From Bolinopsis microptera (taxonomy: Eukaryota > Ctenophora > Tentaculata > Lobata > Bolinopsidae): DNA of 64,000 bases. The stretch spans positions 3,100,001 through 3,164,000 of the forward strand of contig NC_087074.1 in the NCBI RefSeq assembly GCF_026151205.1, in the 5' to 3' direction. Shown in pieces: positions 1 through 12,073 of the stretch; position 1 is the first letter of the stretch, and every line of letters starts with the position of its first letter. The position numbers were made by a program, and so were the translations under genes. A model generated the notes under the pieces. That model saw only the letters and a list, made by a program, of their open reading frames with translations, was not told where the DNA came from and ran no database searches.

Positions 1-93
1 TGTTCCACTTTGTAACCACTTTTTCCGCGTGACCCCTATAAAACTGCACAAATGAAGCTACCTACCACTAGAGATAAGAGTTTTTATTAACAG

Positions 94-3000
94 GTAATCG
101 CCAGCATGACAGTTGGTAAGGACGTGAGTGCTTTGTTCACAGATGTGACGATGTGCATGCAGACTGACAACTTGGAGCTGAAGAAGCTGGTGTATCTCTA
201 CCTCATCAACTACGCTAAAACACAACCGGACCTAGCCATTCTGGCTGTAAACACTTTTGTCAAGGTACAATAATTGTAGTTTTATTACAAGGCTTTGCTA
301 TTTGCTCGGTAATCAGTGCCAAATGCCATCATCGGTAAGTCTATAATACAGGTGAATTGATAATGACCAAACATTTGTATCTCTCAGGATTGTGAGGACC
401 CGAACCCCCTGATAAGAGCTCTGGCAGTAAGAACTATGGGATGTATCAGGGTAGAGAAGATAACTGAGTACCTGTGTGAACCACTCAGGAAATGTCTCAA
501 GGTGAGTGTACCGTACTGTGTACCGTACTGTGTACCGTACTGTACTGTGTACCGTACTGTACCGTACCGTAGGCCGTACCTCCGTACTGTGTACCTTACT
601 GGCGGGTTACTGCAAACATTTGATTGTGTATTTAAAGAGGGATTACAATATAATCTATTGTAGCTTAACTTCAACTTAATCTCTAAAATCACGACTAAGA
701 TTTGCAACACCCTAAAATGTCCACACTCCAGGACGAAGATCCTTATGTACGAAAAACCGCAGCAGTGTGTGTCGCCAAGTTGCACGACATCAGCGCCGCG
801 CGAGTAGAGGACCAAGGGTTCCTGGAGACTCTTGGAGAGCTGCTCTGTGATAGTAACCCAATGGTGGTGGCTAACGCTGTAGCTGCTATCTCTGAAATAC
901 TCGACACTAATCCTAACGCAGCTAAACAGGTTAGAGTTTGTAGAGTTTCCGACCTGACTCAAGGATTAAGTGGGATGTAAAGTTACTAAACTAGCGATGT
1001 TTGCAAGCATATTTTACTGAAAGTAAATCTATCCCAGGTGAACATAGACACTCCCACAGTGAACAAACTGCTAACAGCACTCAATGAGTGTACTGAGTGG
1101 GGACAAATCTTCATCCTGGACTCTCTCAACAATTACTCTCCTAGAGACGAGAAGGAGTGCATCAGGTGGGTTAGAGTGGGTTAGAGTTGGTTAGAGTTGG
1201 TTAGAGTTTTTTTAGAGTTGGTTAGTGTGGGTTAGAGTAGGTTAGAGTTGGTTAGAGTGGGTTAGAGTTTTTTAGAGTTGGTTAGTGTGGGTTAGAGTAG
1301 GTTAGAGTTGGTTAGAGTGGGTTAGAGTGTGTTAGAGATATATTCAAATGGAAACAAAAACAATTGGTCTGTTTTATGAGTGATCAATTATATTCATGTT
1401 AAATCAGCAGCAGATAACACTTCTCAAACCCCCAGTATTTGCGAGCGTATCACGCCTCGACTTGCGCACGCCAACGCCGCCGTGGTGCTGAGCGCAGTGA
1501 AAGTGCTGATGAAGCTGATGGACCAGATCAATAACACGGAGTTTGTGCAGATGTTACAGAAGAAGTTAGCTCCCCCTCTCGTTACCCTACTTTCTGCTGA
1601 AGCTGAGATTCAGGTAATGTTTAGATCAGCTCACTTATATACCGGCTCTAAATTGGTTTATTTCATTTCTCACTCGCTTGTTTCCTATTACACAGTGCAG
1701 TGCATAGATACACTAACAGTTGATTTGATTCTTTTTTATCTGTCACGTTTACATAATATATTAATTTTATGATTATTACAAAAACCTCTTTTACAGTACG
1801 TTGCTCTGAGAAACATCAACTTGGTCGTCCAAAAGCGTCCAGACATTCTAAAACACGAGATAAAAGCCTTCTTCGTAAAGTATAACGACCCCATCTACGT
1901 GAAGTTGGAGAAACTTGATATCATGATACGACTTGCTGCTCAGACCAACATCGCACAGGTAAACTGAACATGATAATATCACACTTTCACTATATGTCAG
2001 CGTACTCAGATCACTGTTTTGAAAATGTGTACTCTACAGCGTACTTGAAGTGTGATGTTATAGGATATTGCATCAATATGTTAAATCAATTTCACTGCTC
2101 TTTCAATGAACGAAACGTATAGTTTATAAATGTATCTACTCACAGGTGCTCGCTGAGTTAAAAGAGTATGCTACCGAGGTGGATGTAGACTTTGTGCGCA
2201 AGGCAGTGCGCGCTATCGGGCGCTGCGCTATCAAAGTGGAGCCTAGCGCTGAGAAGTGCGTGACTACTCTGTTGGAGCTCATTCAAACTAAAGTCAACTA
2301 TGTCGTCCAGGAGGCTATAGTTGTCATCAAGGTCAGTGAATATTGATCCGATCACAGTTGATAATCTTTGTGTTTCTTTGATACAATAAATACAAATAAT
2401 CCCTTTTTAAATTTAAATAAGTTCTGTTCGCATTGTTAATCAGTTTTAATTTTACACGTCATAACATAATATATAAAACCTCAGGATATCTTCCGAAAGT
2501 ACCCTAACAAGTACGAGACCATTATCTCGACCCTCTGTGAGAATCTAGATTCACTTGACGAGCCTGAAGCCCGTGCTGCTATGATCTGGATTGTTGGGGA
2601 GTACGCGGAGAGGATTGATAATGCGGACGAGATACTCCAGTCCTTCTTGGATGGATTCCACGATGAGAACACACAGGTACACACTATACATCATGTTCGC
2701 TGTATTTTTACACGTTTGTACATTTTGTTATCGTCCGTAGAATATGATGTGATGATTTTGATTTTGAGTTATTTATAGAATTAAACATAAGATATCTTAT
2801 GTAAAAAACTGTCATTTCGCGTCGATCATAGTCACGTTGGTCACGTTTTGATTTCACTGTTATACATAACTGAGCAGTATAATAGTATATATCAAGTTTA
2901 GGTTAGATTGAAAGCAACCTTATTGTTACGCATAAATTATTATACAAGTGTCCACTAGACACTGTCTAAACAGTTCCCTTAGACATTGTAGTCAATGAAC

Positions 3001-5288
3001 CACATTTAACACATATCTCTCTTCAGGTGCAGCTACAACTTCTAACTGCTATCGTGAAACTGTTCCTGAAGAAGCCACAAGAAACACAGGAGTTGGTACA
3101 GAAAGTTCTGTCCCTGGCAACACAAGACTCCGATAACCCTGATCTTAGGGATCGTGGTTATATTTACTGGAGACTACTCTCCACCGACCCGGCTGCTGCT
3201 AAAGAGGTTATTTGTTTATTAATTAGTTGTGTGTTTGAACGAAATAGCCAATCGTTCAGATTCCAGCACCGTCTGCTTCCAAGTAGCAACTGATCTGGCA
3301 GAGCCGTGCAGAATCGAGAAAAGGGTCTTCGCATTTGTCATATTTTGCTGAGTTTTCCGCGCGCACGTGTAGATTTATGATATCAAACTGGAAATTATGA
3401 GTTGCTCAATTAATAGAACTTGCTGTGTATATAATAATAACAGCCGATGACCTTGCCATCAAATAGCCAATGATGTAGAAAGCCAATTTGAGAAGATTCT
3501 AAAAGATTAGAGAGATAAACTTAATATTCCCAGGTTGTTTTAGCCGAGAAGCCCCTGATATCTGAAGAAACGGATCTGATTGAACCGACACTGCTCGACG
3601 AGTTGATATGTCACATCTCGTCTCTTGCTAGTGTGTACCACAAACCACCCTCTGCTTTCGTCGAGGGAAGAGTACCTGTTAGGAAGATTCAAGTCAACAG
3701 AAACGCTGATGACGCCGCCGAAACTGATCCCCACATGTAAGTTTGGAGATGTCATAATTTGTTTTAGTTACTGAAAGAGCTTCCAAATAATACGATAATT
3801 TTCTTAACTCTCCACCAGTTAAAATGCTAGAACTGATAGATATGAATATTCTCAGTGAAGAGGACGACAGAGCAGAGTACAACGAAACAGAGGAGACAGG
3901 AGCACCTCAGGAGGAGGTTGGTGGAGGAGATCTCCTGATTGGGGATCTGCTCAGTCTGGACTATCCTGCTCCTACTCCCGCTCAACAACCTGTCAACAAT
4001 GCCAACCAGGCCCAACCTGTCGCTGATCTTTTGGGAGATATTTTCGGTGGAATGGACGTGAGTAAACAAGCTGTTATTCAGTTTTTCGTTCAAATTGTCA
4101 GTTATCCGGAATAATTTTGTACATCTGATATTATTAATTCTGAAGGTTACTTCTTCTCAACTCTTCTCTATTGTAGCTCGGAGGTGGAGCTCCAGTAGCT
4201 GCCCCTGTCGCCTCAAGTCCCATGGATCTATTCTCGCTATCCGCTCCAACTACCTACGTCGCGCCTCCCCAAGTTATCCTTCCCGCTGCTCGAGCTAAGG
4301 GTCTGGAGGTTTCAGCAACGTTTGCTCGTAGAAACAAAGGCATTTTCATCGACTTGACTTTCGCTAACAAGACCATGATGGTATGTAAACGAATGAAGCT
4401 ATTGTACCTTTTTGTTTTCACTTTTTATGGAGTTTAGCATGAAAAAAATATTGCTGTCAAACCTCATTCGTAGTTATTGCAGTTCCAAATTTAATATTTA
4501 AATTCTTTCAGGCCATGTCTGGGTTTGCCATTCAATTGAACAAAAACAGTTTCGGGTTATCTCCAGGAGCTCCTCTGGCTGTCAATTCTCCAGTTTTACC
4601 GGGCGTATCTGCCACAACATCACTTTCTATCGTAACTACTGGTCCGGTCATGAAAATGGATCCGCTCCTCAAAGTACAAATGGCGATGAAGAACGATATC
4701 GATGTTTTCTACTTCGAGTGCTTAGTGCCAGCCTATGTTCTATTCGTGGAAGAAGGCAGCATGGAGCGTAATCTCTTCCCACAAATGTGGAGGGAAATTC
4801 CAGACGAGAAGGAGAAGCAATTCCAGCTTCCTTTCACCAAAAAATCGCAAGGTACCACCACTACTGCTTTTTTAGGATAATGTTTTCGATTTTCTTGAGA
4901 CATTTCAAATTTTCATTCCTCGGCACATCCGCCATTTCATTGAATGTTTAAATAGTGAATGTAAGATTACCAAAACTTTGCCACTTACATATTTATATAT
5001 ACCAATTTAATGGTCTCCAAATAGTCGCGTGACTAAAACTCGACTAATTCATCCCCAGATCAAGTGGAAGCAGTGCTCGCAGCAAACAACGTGTTCGTAG
5101 TCGCAACCCGGCAGGGTGGAGACGGTGAGCACCTCATCTACACATCCGTCAAGTTCACTAACGGGATATGGGTGTTAGGTGAGCTGAGGTTACCTGCTGG
5201 TGCACCACCAAGCCTCGCTCTCAAGACACAAACCGTGGCTGCCATAGCTGAGGTTCACTCGGCTATATGTACCATTTTAGCGGATTAG
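94..5288 (+). CDS. AP-1/AP-2 complex large beta subunit (5'-partial, 14 exons)
   Basis: Large beta-adaptin of the clathrin adaptor complex AP-1 or AP-2, which acts in cargo sorting at the trans-Golgi or plasma membrane. Exons by GT-AG sites and homology: 94-264, 388-501, 732-929, 1038-1165, 1436-1613, 1797-1958, 2146-2331, 2485-2676, 3027-3206, 3534-3735, 3819-4057, 4177-4380, 4512-4851, 5059-5288. They sum to 2724 nt, exactly 908 codons with the stop, so the model is in frame throughout. The first visible residues are [15 protein letters not shown]; roughly 40 N-terminal residues lie upstream of the window. The armadillo-like trunk (to about exon 10) is very conserved ([35 protein letters not shown]). 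An acidic hinge with [10 protein letters not shown] and DLLGDIF clathrin-box-like motifs follows in exons 11-12. The ear, with [22 protein letters not shown] and [12 protein letters not shown], fills exons 12-14. Metazoan beta1 and beta2 are hard to separate by eye, so I leave the symbol blank. Confidence 0.95.
498..598. repeat. Degenerate CCGTACTGTGTA tandem repeat in AP-beta intron
   Basis: Units of about 12 bp built on GTACCGTACTGT are repeated from just after the donor of exon 388-501. They lie entirely in the intron. Confidence 0.8.
1165..1337. repeat. GGTTAGAGT minisatellite with 60-bp higher-order unit
   Basis: About 17 copies of a 10-bp GGTTAGAGTT-like unit start at the donor of exon 1038-1165. 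The blocks 1201-1260 and 1261-1320 are almost identical, so a 60-bp higher-order repeat lies on top of the basic unit. Confidence 0.85.
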
Positions 5289-6024
5289 ACTGCACTGGTT
5301 TCAGCTTTAGGCTTGTTTATGTGACGTTGAATTTATCAATTATCTACGTTTTAAAACTACACGAACTTTTTCCGTTTGCTGATAAACACACAAATTTTAT
5401 GTTTCTTTTCGGTGTGCAATTTCAATTTAATCTTCTTGATGAAGTTTTATCGTAAAGATGTATTTGTTAACTGTGACCATTCTCATTTCCTGTATTATAT
5501 GGTCTTTTTATTTTCTCATGGGGGTGAACAAATTTTCGGCAATTTTGACTTCCAGTACCTCAATTTGATCTCATACTATCCTCAGTTAACTGACTAATAT
5601 AAATGGTTTATTTTCTAAGGTCTTCATTTTCAACCGATGTGGTCACTGGCCTGTTTTGATGTTTGAAGAGGACCAATTTATCTTTTCAAAGAAAAACAAT
5701 AAGTTCACAAAATAAGGAAAACTTTTACATCACTATACAATCCACCCATAGGGTTTAAGAAAGTTCGATCATATTAAAAAGCAACTTATTTTGACTGGTG
5801 CTTGCAGAGAAAGAAAGGGAACTACAACATACCCGATCTAACCCACTTACACCGGGTAACTCAACTACGAGTTAATTGTCTTGCGTTCTTTAACAGAACA
5901 TGGTAATACGAGAAGTTATAAAAAACATATAAAAGGATTATTAAGGATTTCCCCAAAAATTACAACCAAAATGATCGGCGTAAACAAAGAATAGTTTTGA
6001 TATTAGACGTCAGGTGAAATTATC
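5289..6024. other. Convergent 3' regions of AP-beta (+) and GPx (-)
   Basis: AT-rich non-coding DNA between two converging stop codons. It must hold both 3' UTRs. A minus-strand AATAAA sits at 5607-5612, which would give the GPx mRNA a 3' UTR of about 400 nt. Since GPx uses an in-frame TGA for selenocysteine, a SECIS element should lie here on the minus strand; I could not pick one out by eye. ORFs of 60-75 codons in this stretch look like chance. Confidence 0.55.
5607..5612 (-). terminator. Polyadenylation signal AATAAA for GPx
   Basis: The plus strand reads TTTATT, so AATAAA on the GPx strand, about 415 nt beyond the GPx stop codon at 6025. It is the clearest canonical hexamer in the 3' region. 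Confidence 0.5.
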
Positions 6025-9000
6025 TTAAGATTCTTCGTTCACTTCCTTGGCGGGCTCCTGTGCCAGGAGCTTTTCAATATCCGGGATGATGTCGTTTGGA
6101 GCAAAGTTAGGAGCGTATCTCTTGATAGGGACACCGTTCCGGTCGCTTAAGAATTTGGTGAAGTTCCATTTGATGGCGTTGGTGAGGGTGCCTGGAAGCT
6201 TCTCCTTTAGCCACTGAAATGAAATACGAGTATTAGATGATTGTAGACCGCATGTAATCTGGTTTATATTAAGAAATCGACTTTTGTACTCCCTGTATTG
6301 TTGGGTATGTATTATTGTGCATTTAATTAATGTACAGTCATGACAGTAGGATCTATTAGAAATTGCACGCAGCGCACGCATGCGCGCCAACACGGCGTGA
6401 CAAAATCAAAAGTTTTGCCTCCGCGCGCTCCGTTAAGTATGGTTCTCACGACGGTCCCTCGGAAGCGCAACTTGTAGTGTCCGTCCCGACTCCCTGATTA
6501 GCGGGGTTCAGGGATTGCACGTTGCAACTCGAGTTGTGACCACCAATTTGTACATTAGAACAGAATATGTAAAATGTTGACATCGACAGTCCCATCATTT
6601 GTTTTATATGAATAAGATGTGACATGGAAATAATACAGCCTCTCATCACTGATAACTAATGTAGAAGTCTTACAACGATATCCAGATACGCCATGATAAA
6701 CAAGTTCATAATATACTACCATCTGACACGGTGCCAACTTATGACTTCGTGAATTAAATTTCGCTCAGTAGTTAGTAAATCGATCTTATTTGTAGCTTAC
6801 CTTGAACAGTTGGATTTGTTGGGCGTCTTTATTGCTCTGATAAGATATAACCATTTACCATTACAGTGAATTATGAAAAATACTTCGGGCTAACATCTAG
6901 CAAGAAAGACTTGACATTAAGGAATACCTTGGGCGAAAATCTAGCAACACTCTGGGCTAAAATCTAGCAATGCTTGAGATTGGCAATCGATATCTAGGAA
7001 TACTTTGGACTGAAATCTAGCAATACTCGGGATTGACATCTATGATCTAGCAATACTTGAGATGAACATCTAGCAATACTTAGGACTGAAATCTAACAAT
7101 ACTTGATATTGACATCTATGATCTAGCAATACTTGAGATGAACATCTAGCAATACTTAGGACTGAAATCTAACAATACTTGATATTGACATCTATGATCT
7201 AGCAATACTTGAGATGAACATCTAGCAATACTTAGGACTGAAATCTAACAATACTTGATATTGACATCTATGATCTAGCAATACTTGAGATGAACATCTA
7301 GCAATACTTCGGACTGAAATCTAACAATACTTGATATTGACATCTATGATCTAGCAATACTTGAGATTAACATCTAGCAATACTTAGGACTGAAATCTAA
7401 CAATACTTGAGATTGACATCTATGATCTAGCAATACTTGAGATAAACATCTAGCAATATTTCAATTTGATATGATCTGAATACAGCAAACATACAACAAA
7501 CACAAGAACACCATGCTCAGCTCAAACTAAACTCCTTGAAAACCACCCATTTTTATATGTAGACATAGCTTCCTTAAAGCTCTTGCACAGAATAAACATT
7601 AATAGAATAATTACTGTCGCTTTCAGGGTAGGAATTAACTGCAAGATAAAGAAGACATAATCCAAGTATAGTAAACGCTGAATGCTGAATGCTGAATGCT
7701 GATATTAAACAAAGATATTAACCCCATCGAGTATTTTGGTGCATCAATATTCAGAATTGAATAGGTACTGCATAAGATTCTGAATATGACGAAAAATGTG
7801 CACAATCAAAAATGGCTGAGTTTGAAATAAGGATCTTTACATTTAAGGAGCTAAAATGAACTTTAATTTATCTTTAAATAGTTCCTTTTCTTCGCCCTAA
7901 ATCAGGTATCTTGCATGACACAAGTTTTACACCACAATTTTTAGTGCTTTGTAGCAATTCCTGTCAATAACAGTGAAAGCAGTCGCACACGAATATATCC
8001 TAAAAGGTGGATATTTTTGAGAACATAATTTCTCCTTCTAGAATCAAGATGACTGGAAATTTACACCATTCATATCTAAAAAGGAGACCTCAAAAGATTC
8101 CGAAGCATAGTTGAAGAGTTTATCTTCATTGATTTGGGTTGTTCTACAAACGAATATTGTTTTAAAATCCGTTAAAACAAAACCTTAAATTATTCTGTCC
8201 ATTTTAAAATATGTCACCGAGGAAGAGGTTAGATTGTGGTCTCATCCAATTCCTTCAAATTTTTATTGACATAAGCGAATTAGTGAATAAGAAAATGTCT
8301 AAAGAAGAAAATTGAAAACACTTCAGATTTAAAAAAGTGAAAGCTATCATAACACTGCAGAATTCTGGTAGCAACGTGGCTGAAACAAAAAAAAATTGTA
8401 TTTTCTTGTAAATACATAATGTAAAAAATGTAAGTTAACGTAAATAAAAGCTAATAATCAATACCTTGTAAAGCGGAATAGCGTTAGCTCCATTGACATT
8501 AATCTTGTGAAACATGTCGAAAGTAACACCGTACTTCTTCACAAACTCTATTATCTCTTCATCAGTTCCCGGCTCCTGTGAACATGTCATGTGTTAGGTT
8601 AATCATTACTCATTAGGTACTGTATTAGGTACTGTATTAGGTACTGTATTAGGTACTGTATTAGGTACTGTATTAGGTACTGTATTAGGTACTGTATTAT
8701 GTACTGTATTAGGTACTGTATTAGGTACTGTATTAGGTACTGTATTAGGTACTGTATTAGGTACTGTATTATGTACTGTATTAGGTACTGTATTAGGTAA
8801 TTTATTAGGTACTGTATTAGGTACTGTATTAGGTACTGTATTATGTACTGTATTAGGTACTGTATTAGGTACTGTATTAGGTACTGTATTAGGTACTGCA
8901 TAAGGTACTGTATTAGGTACTGTATTAGGTACTGTATTAGGTACTGTATTAGGTACTGTATTAGGTACTGTATTAGGTACTGCATTAGGTACTGTATTAG

Positions 9001-10032
9001 GTACTGTATTAGGTACTGTATTAGGTACTGTATTAGGTACTGTATTAGGTACTGCATTAGGTACTTTATTAGGTACTGTATTAGGTACTGTAATTAGGTA
9101 CTTTATTACGTAATGGATCTTATTGAGAAACCCACCAAAACATAGTGGATAGCCTAGCAGCCTGTATGTACCAAGGTGCACTAACGACTGTTAAACGTAG
9201 AATGTACTTGTGTGACGCACTTTTACACCGATAATACAAACATAACATATGCGAGCCTCCTTATGTTAGTAACAATACACGTCTGTGCAAATAATACATC
9301 TGGGTAATGGGTATGTACATTTAACATCATGAGAGAAGGAGGAACCACCTTGTAACTGAGGTTCCTGTCACGACTGATCTAATTGTAATGATACCTAATA
9401 CGCACCACGGTATTGCACAACTCTCAACACTTCCATACATAGCATAATCTACACAGATGTTCTGGTTTTAATGCGAGAACTTTAAAAGTAAGAGGAACAT
9501 GACATGGTATGCCTTTTAGTTTAGTCTAACAACGATTTAGGGGAATTACAGTTGCGAATATTTTGCTATTTGAAAATATAAAGCTTGGTTAATTTTGAGA
9601 ATTGAACAATAATTGTTACTAATAATCATATCACTGACCTGGTTGCCGAATTGATTGCTAGGGAAAGCTAGAATACTTAATCCTTTATCATGGTACTTCT
9701 CGTGTAGTTGTTGTAGTTGTTCGTAGTTGAGTGGGGTTAGTCCTCAGTAAGACGCCACGTTTACCACCAGGGTAACGTTACCTCTGTGGGTGAGAGTGGT
9801 GTCATGGTAACAAATAAGTGGTAACTAACATGAATATATTGTGAAGCTAGTGTCACAATTACTAATATTAGTTTGATAAGAACAAGAGACATCCTCTGTT
9901 AGGCGATAAATCTTAGTCAAATACGAGGTTAGGCGAGTGTTATAAATTATAAACACTTTACTTGTATTTAGCTAGGTCCTGGGTCTGTTCGTGAATATCT
10001 GTGATATCTTTAAACTCGAACACACTGGAGTA
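6025..10032 (-). CDS. Selenocysteine glutathione peroxidase (GPx4-type), shared core exons
   Basis: Glutathione peroxidase that reduces (lipid) hydroperoxides. Core exons, 5' to 3' on the minus strand: 9962-10032, 9639-9783, 8465-8575, 6801-6836, 6025-6213, totalling 552 nt, or 183 residues plus stop. The order of motifs is standard: [65 protein letters not shown]. The codon at the catalytic position is TGA, exactly where the family has Sec or Cys in the NVASxUG motif, so I read it as selenocysteine, not a stop. The rest of the tetrad is present: Q in NQFG, W and N in KWNF. The usual FPCNQ has Ser here. The core has no start of its own: upstream first exons supply the N-terminus, all joining at the phase-0 acceptor at 10032. 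Introns are long and repeat-filled. Confidence 0.92.
7021..7460. repeat. 76-bp minisatellite in GPx intron
   Basis: Nearly six tandem copies of a 76-bp unit, each with the sub-motif ATCTAGCAATACTTGAGAT and related variants (unit starts at about 7035, 7111, 7187, 7263, 7338, 7414). It sits in the intron between exons 6801-6836 and 8465-8575. Confidence 0.9.
7461..8464. other. GPx intron, no feature seen
   Basis: AT-rich intronic DNA between the 76-bp minisatellite and exon 8465-8575. Apart from a three-fold GAATGCT repeat near 7680 I see no gene, hairpin or repeat here. Confidence 0.5.
8606..9115. repeat. 12-bp minisatellite (GTACTGTATTAG), about 41 copies
   Basis: A nearly pure 12-bp tandem array lies in the GPx intron between exons 8465-8575 and 9639-9783. 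Because 12 is a multiple of 3 and some frames lack stops, the array shows long artificial ORFs on both strands that encode four-residue repeats; these are not genes. Confidence 0.97.
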
Positions 10033-11126
10033 CTGAAAATAGGGTGTAGTGAGATTAGTGAGATTAGCTGCTATTCTGATGATTATTTGTAATTATTATT
10101 CAATTTGATCAGTGGAATGATTGAGCGACACCGACAGTTTATTAGCCGAAGGGAACATTTTTGAGGCTTGATAGAACTTCGAGGCTTGCCAGATGAATAA
10201 ATGTTAGTCACTGAAGAAAATTTTTGAGTATTGAACTGACAACCTAGAAGATCACTGTAATTTAATCATTTAAACTTTTATTAGTAAATCAAGGGAAACA
10301 AACTTGATTTTGAAGATCAGTGATCAGCAATCAGCATATAATAATAGGCGCGGCAGCTACGAACTATTAAATCACAGATAAGCTATCACACTATCACAGC
10401 TACACGTTATTACAGACAAGCTATCACTCTGAAACTGCTTCACACCCACACACAAGATTTTTTTAAATCGGCATGAAATTATTCGATAGAAATTCTAAAT
10501 TAAACGTGAGCTGGTATTCACATCTTGGTTAGTGGTCTCTGACGATAAACTTTATATAGTTAACCGTTCTTTTTACTTTAGCCATATTGTTTTAAGTTAG
10601 TAAGATAAGTTTACCCTGCTTTGATAAATATGGATATTGGCCAACTATCAGTACAGATATAACCCCAGATAATACAGATATAACCCCAGACACGATATTG
10701 AAATCCCAATCAGAGAGGGTCCTAGCGTTTGCATATTGTAAAGTAATTACCACGCAAGAAGATCCAGCTTTTGAACACCTAAACATACCAGCACTCCGTT
10801 AAACAAAATGATGAAACTGAGATAATTAGTAGCGACGAAACTAAGATAGCTACTACATGAGATATACTGTAGTACCGATGAGGTTGCAAGAACAATACAG
10901 AACTGGGAATGTATTGAAGGTTCTCCGTGAGTACAAGTGACGAGAGAAAAGAGTACATGATAGTAAATTAATATATCATTATTATATCAACAGAGGAATT
11001 CAGTATCAGTCGGCCACGCCATATAAGTATTTCGTCCGATGTATTTTGCTGCTATAATGTAAATATAAAATACACATTTTATCGACTTACTGCAACAAAA
11101 CTTACTGACTTATCAATGCTACTTAC
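10033..11126. other. GPx intron upstream of core exons
   Basis: AT-rich intron between the shared acceptor at 10032 and the nearest alternative first exon. No convincing coding exon or repeat. The 64-codon ORF at 10592-10786 has no support. Confidence 0.5.
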
Positions 11127-11177
11127 TTTAGGGCGTTTAACCTCTTTATCCTTACTTCCAGAGCAACCCATAACCAT
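11127..11177 (-). CDS. GPx alternative first exon, N-myristoyl form A
   Basis: A 51-nt exon with ATG codons at 11177 and 11171 and a strong GTAAGT donor. From the second ATG the protein begins MGCSGSKDKEV, a classic N-myristoylation signal (Gly2, Ser at position 5-6, basic residue after it) with Cys3 available for palmitoylation. It ends in phase 0 and joins the shared acceptor at 10032, giving RPK then [10 protein letters not shown]. Predicted product: membrane-anchored cytosolic GPx of about 198-200 residues. Inference from sequence only. Confidence 0.75.
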
Positions 11178-11547
11178 AACATGAAGAACTTACACAGTAA
11201 AAAACTACACGACTACACTGCTACAAGCACAGCATGACGCTCAGTTGCTAGAAAGTGAGTAAACCACGGCATATAATTAGTGAGTGTTCAACTTTCCGTC
11301 ATCGTGTTACCTATTACTCCTTCATCAAAACATAATAACTCTTCAAAAGTCGACAAACCAGATGTACCGATACGACATGTTCCTAAAACTTTCCTATAAT
11401 GCACAATGTGGATTTGTGATGTCACTTTTATTCGGTGTAAATTTTCTGTAAGTTACGGCTCGATGATACCATCAATTTACATACGTGTCTCAAGTTCAAA
11501 TTAGAAATATAAATTACAAACCCTGCTACCACCTCATTCTCACTTAC

Positions 11548-11586
11548 TTTGCTGAGCAATTCACATTTACTCGTACTAGAGCCCAT
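11548..11586 (-). CDS. GPx alternative first exon, N-myristoyl form B
   Basis: A 39-nt exon encoding MGSSTSKCELLSK followed by GTAAGT, ending in phase 0 and so compatible with the same acceptor at 10032. MGSSTSK also fits the N-myristoylation consensus, with Ser in place of Cys at position 3. The similar layout about 400 bp from form A suggests an old duplication of promoter and first exon. Confidence 0.65.
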
Positions 11587-12013
11587 ACTGGTCTCCGTAA
11601 ATTGATATACTGATTACAATAGCACAAATAATAAGGTTCCAGCTACGGTAGAGAAAGAAACGGGTACAACAATGAAATAGGCAAAAAGTAACCGAACACC
11701 AAGACAGACACACTTAATATATTACTGATAAAGTATTGAATTACAATTTAAATTTAGATTAACAGTTAGACATTAGATATTAATATATAAATTTGTGATC
11801 ATTTATGATTACTTTCACTGTCATCAAGAGAAGGAGAAATCATTAATTTCACTGTCATAAAGGATCAATCACTGCTGTACATTTCGAGAAAGCATCGAAT
11901 AATAAGACATGTTGATTAACAGGAAATTTAAATTAAAACTAAGGGCGGAGCCTGTCTGCCTGTCAAAAGTGAGTGAAAATAATAATATTACAGAAAGATA
12001 AAGTTACACGAAC

Positions 12014-12073
12014 CTCCTCCTTCTTTTGTGTGATTTGAGACGTGGCTAACAGCCACATCCAAAAGGTTTGCAT
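12014..12073 (-). CDS. Possible GPx alternative first exon, hydrophobic N-terminus
   Basis: A 60-nt open segment from an ATG, starting MQTFWMWLLATSQ, ending in phase 0 before a weak GTTCGT donor. The short hydrophobic start could be a signal peptide for a secreted form. The donor is poor, so this is the least certain of the alternative exons. Confidence 0.4.

Noticed and set aside
7021-9115. Minisatellites as a CRISPR array
   Set aside because: Direct tandem units without unique spacers, in introns of an animal gene.
8599-9181. Long ORFs on both strands (repeating YLIQ, PNTV and RYCI units)
   Set aside because: They are produced by a 12-bp tandem array whose period is a multiple of three; no start context, homology or exon structure.
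9639-9783. GPx as a pseudogene because of an in-frame TGA
   Set aside because: The TGA falls exactly on the catalytic Sec position and all downstream exons are conserved and in frame.
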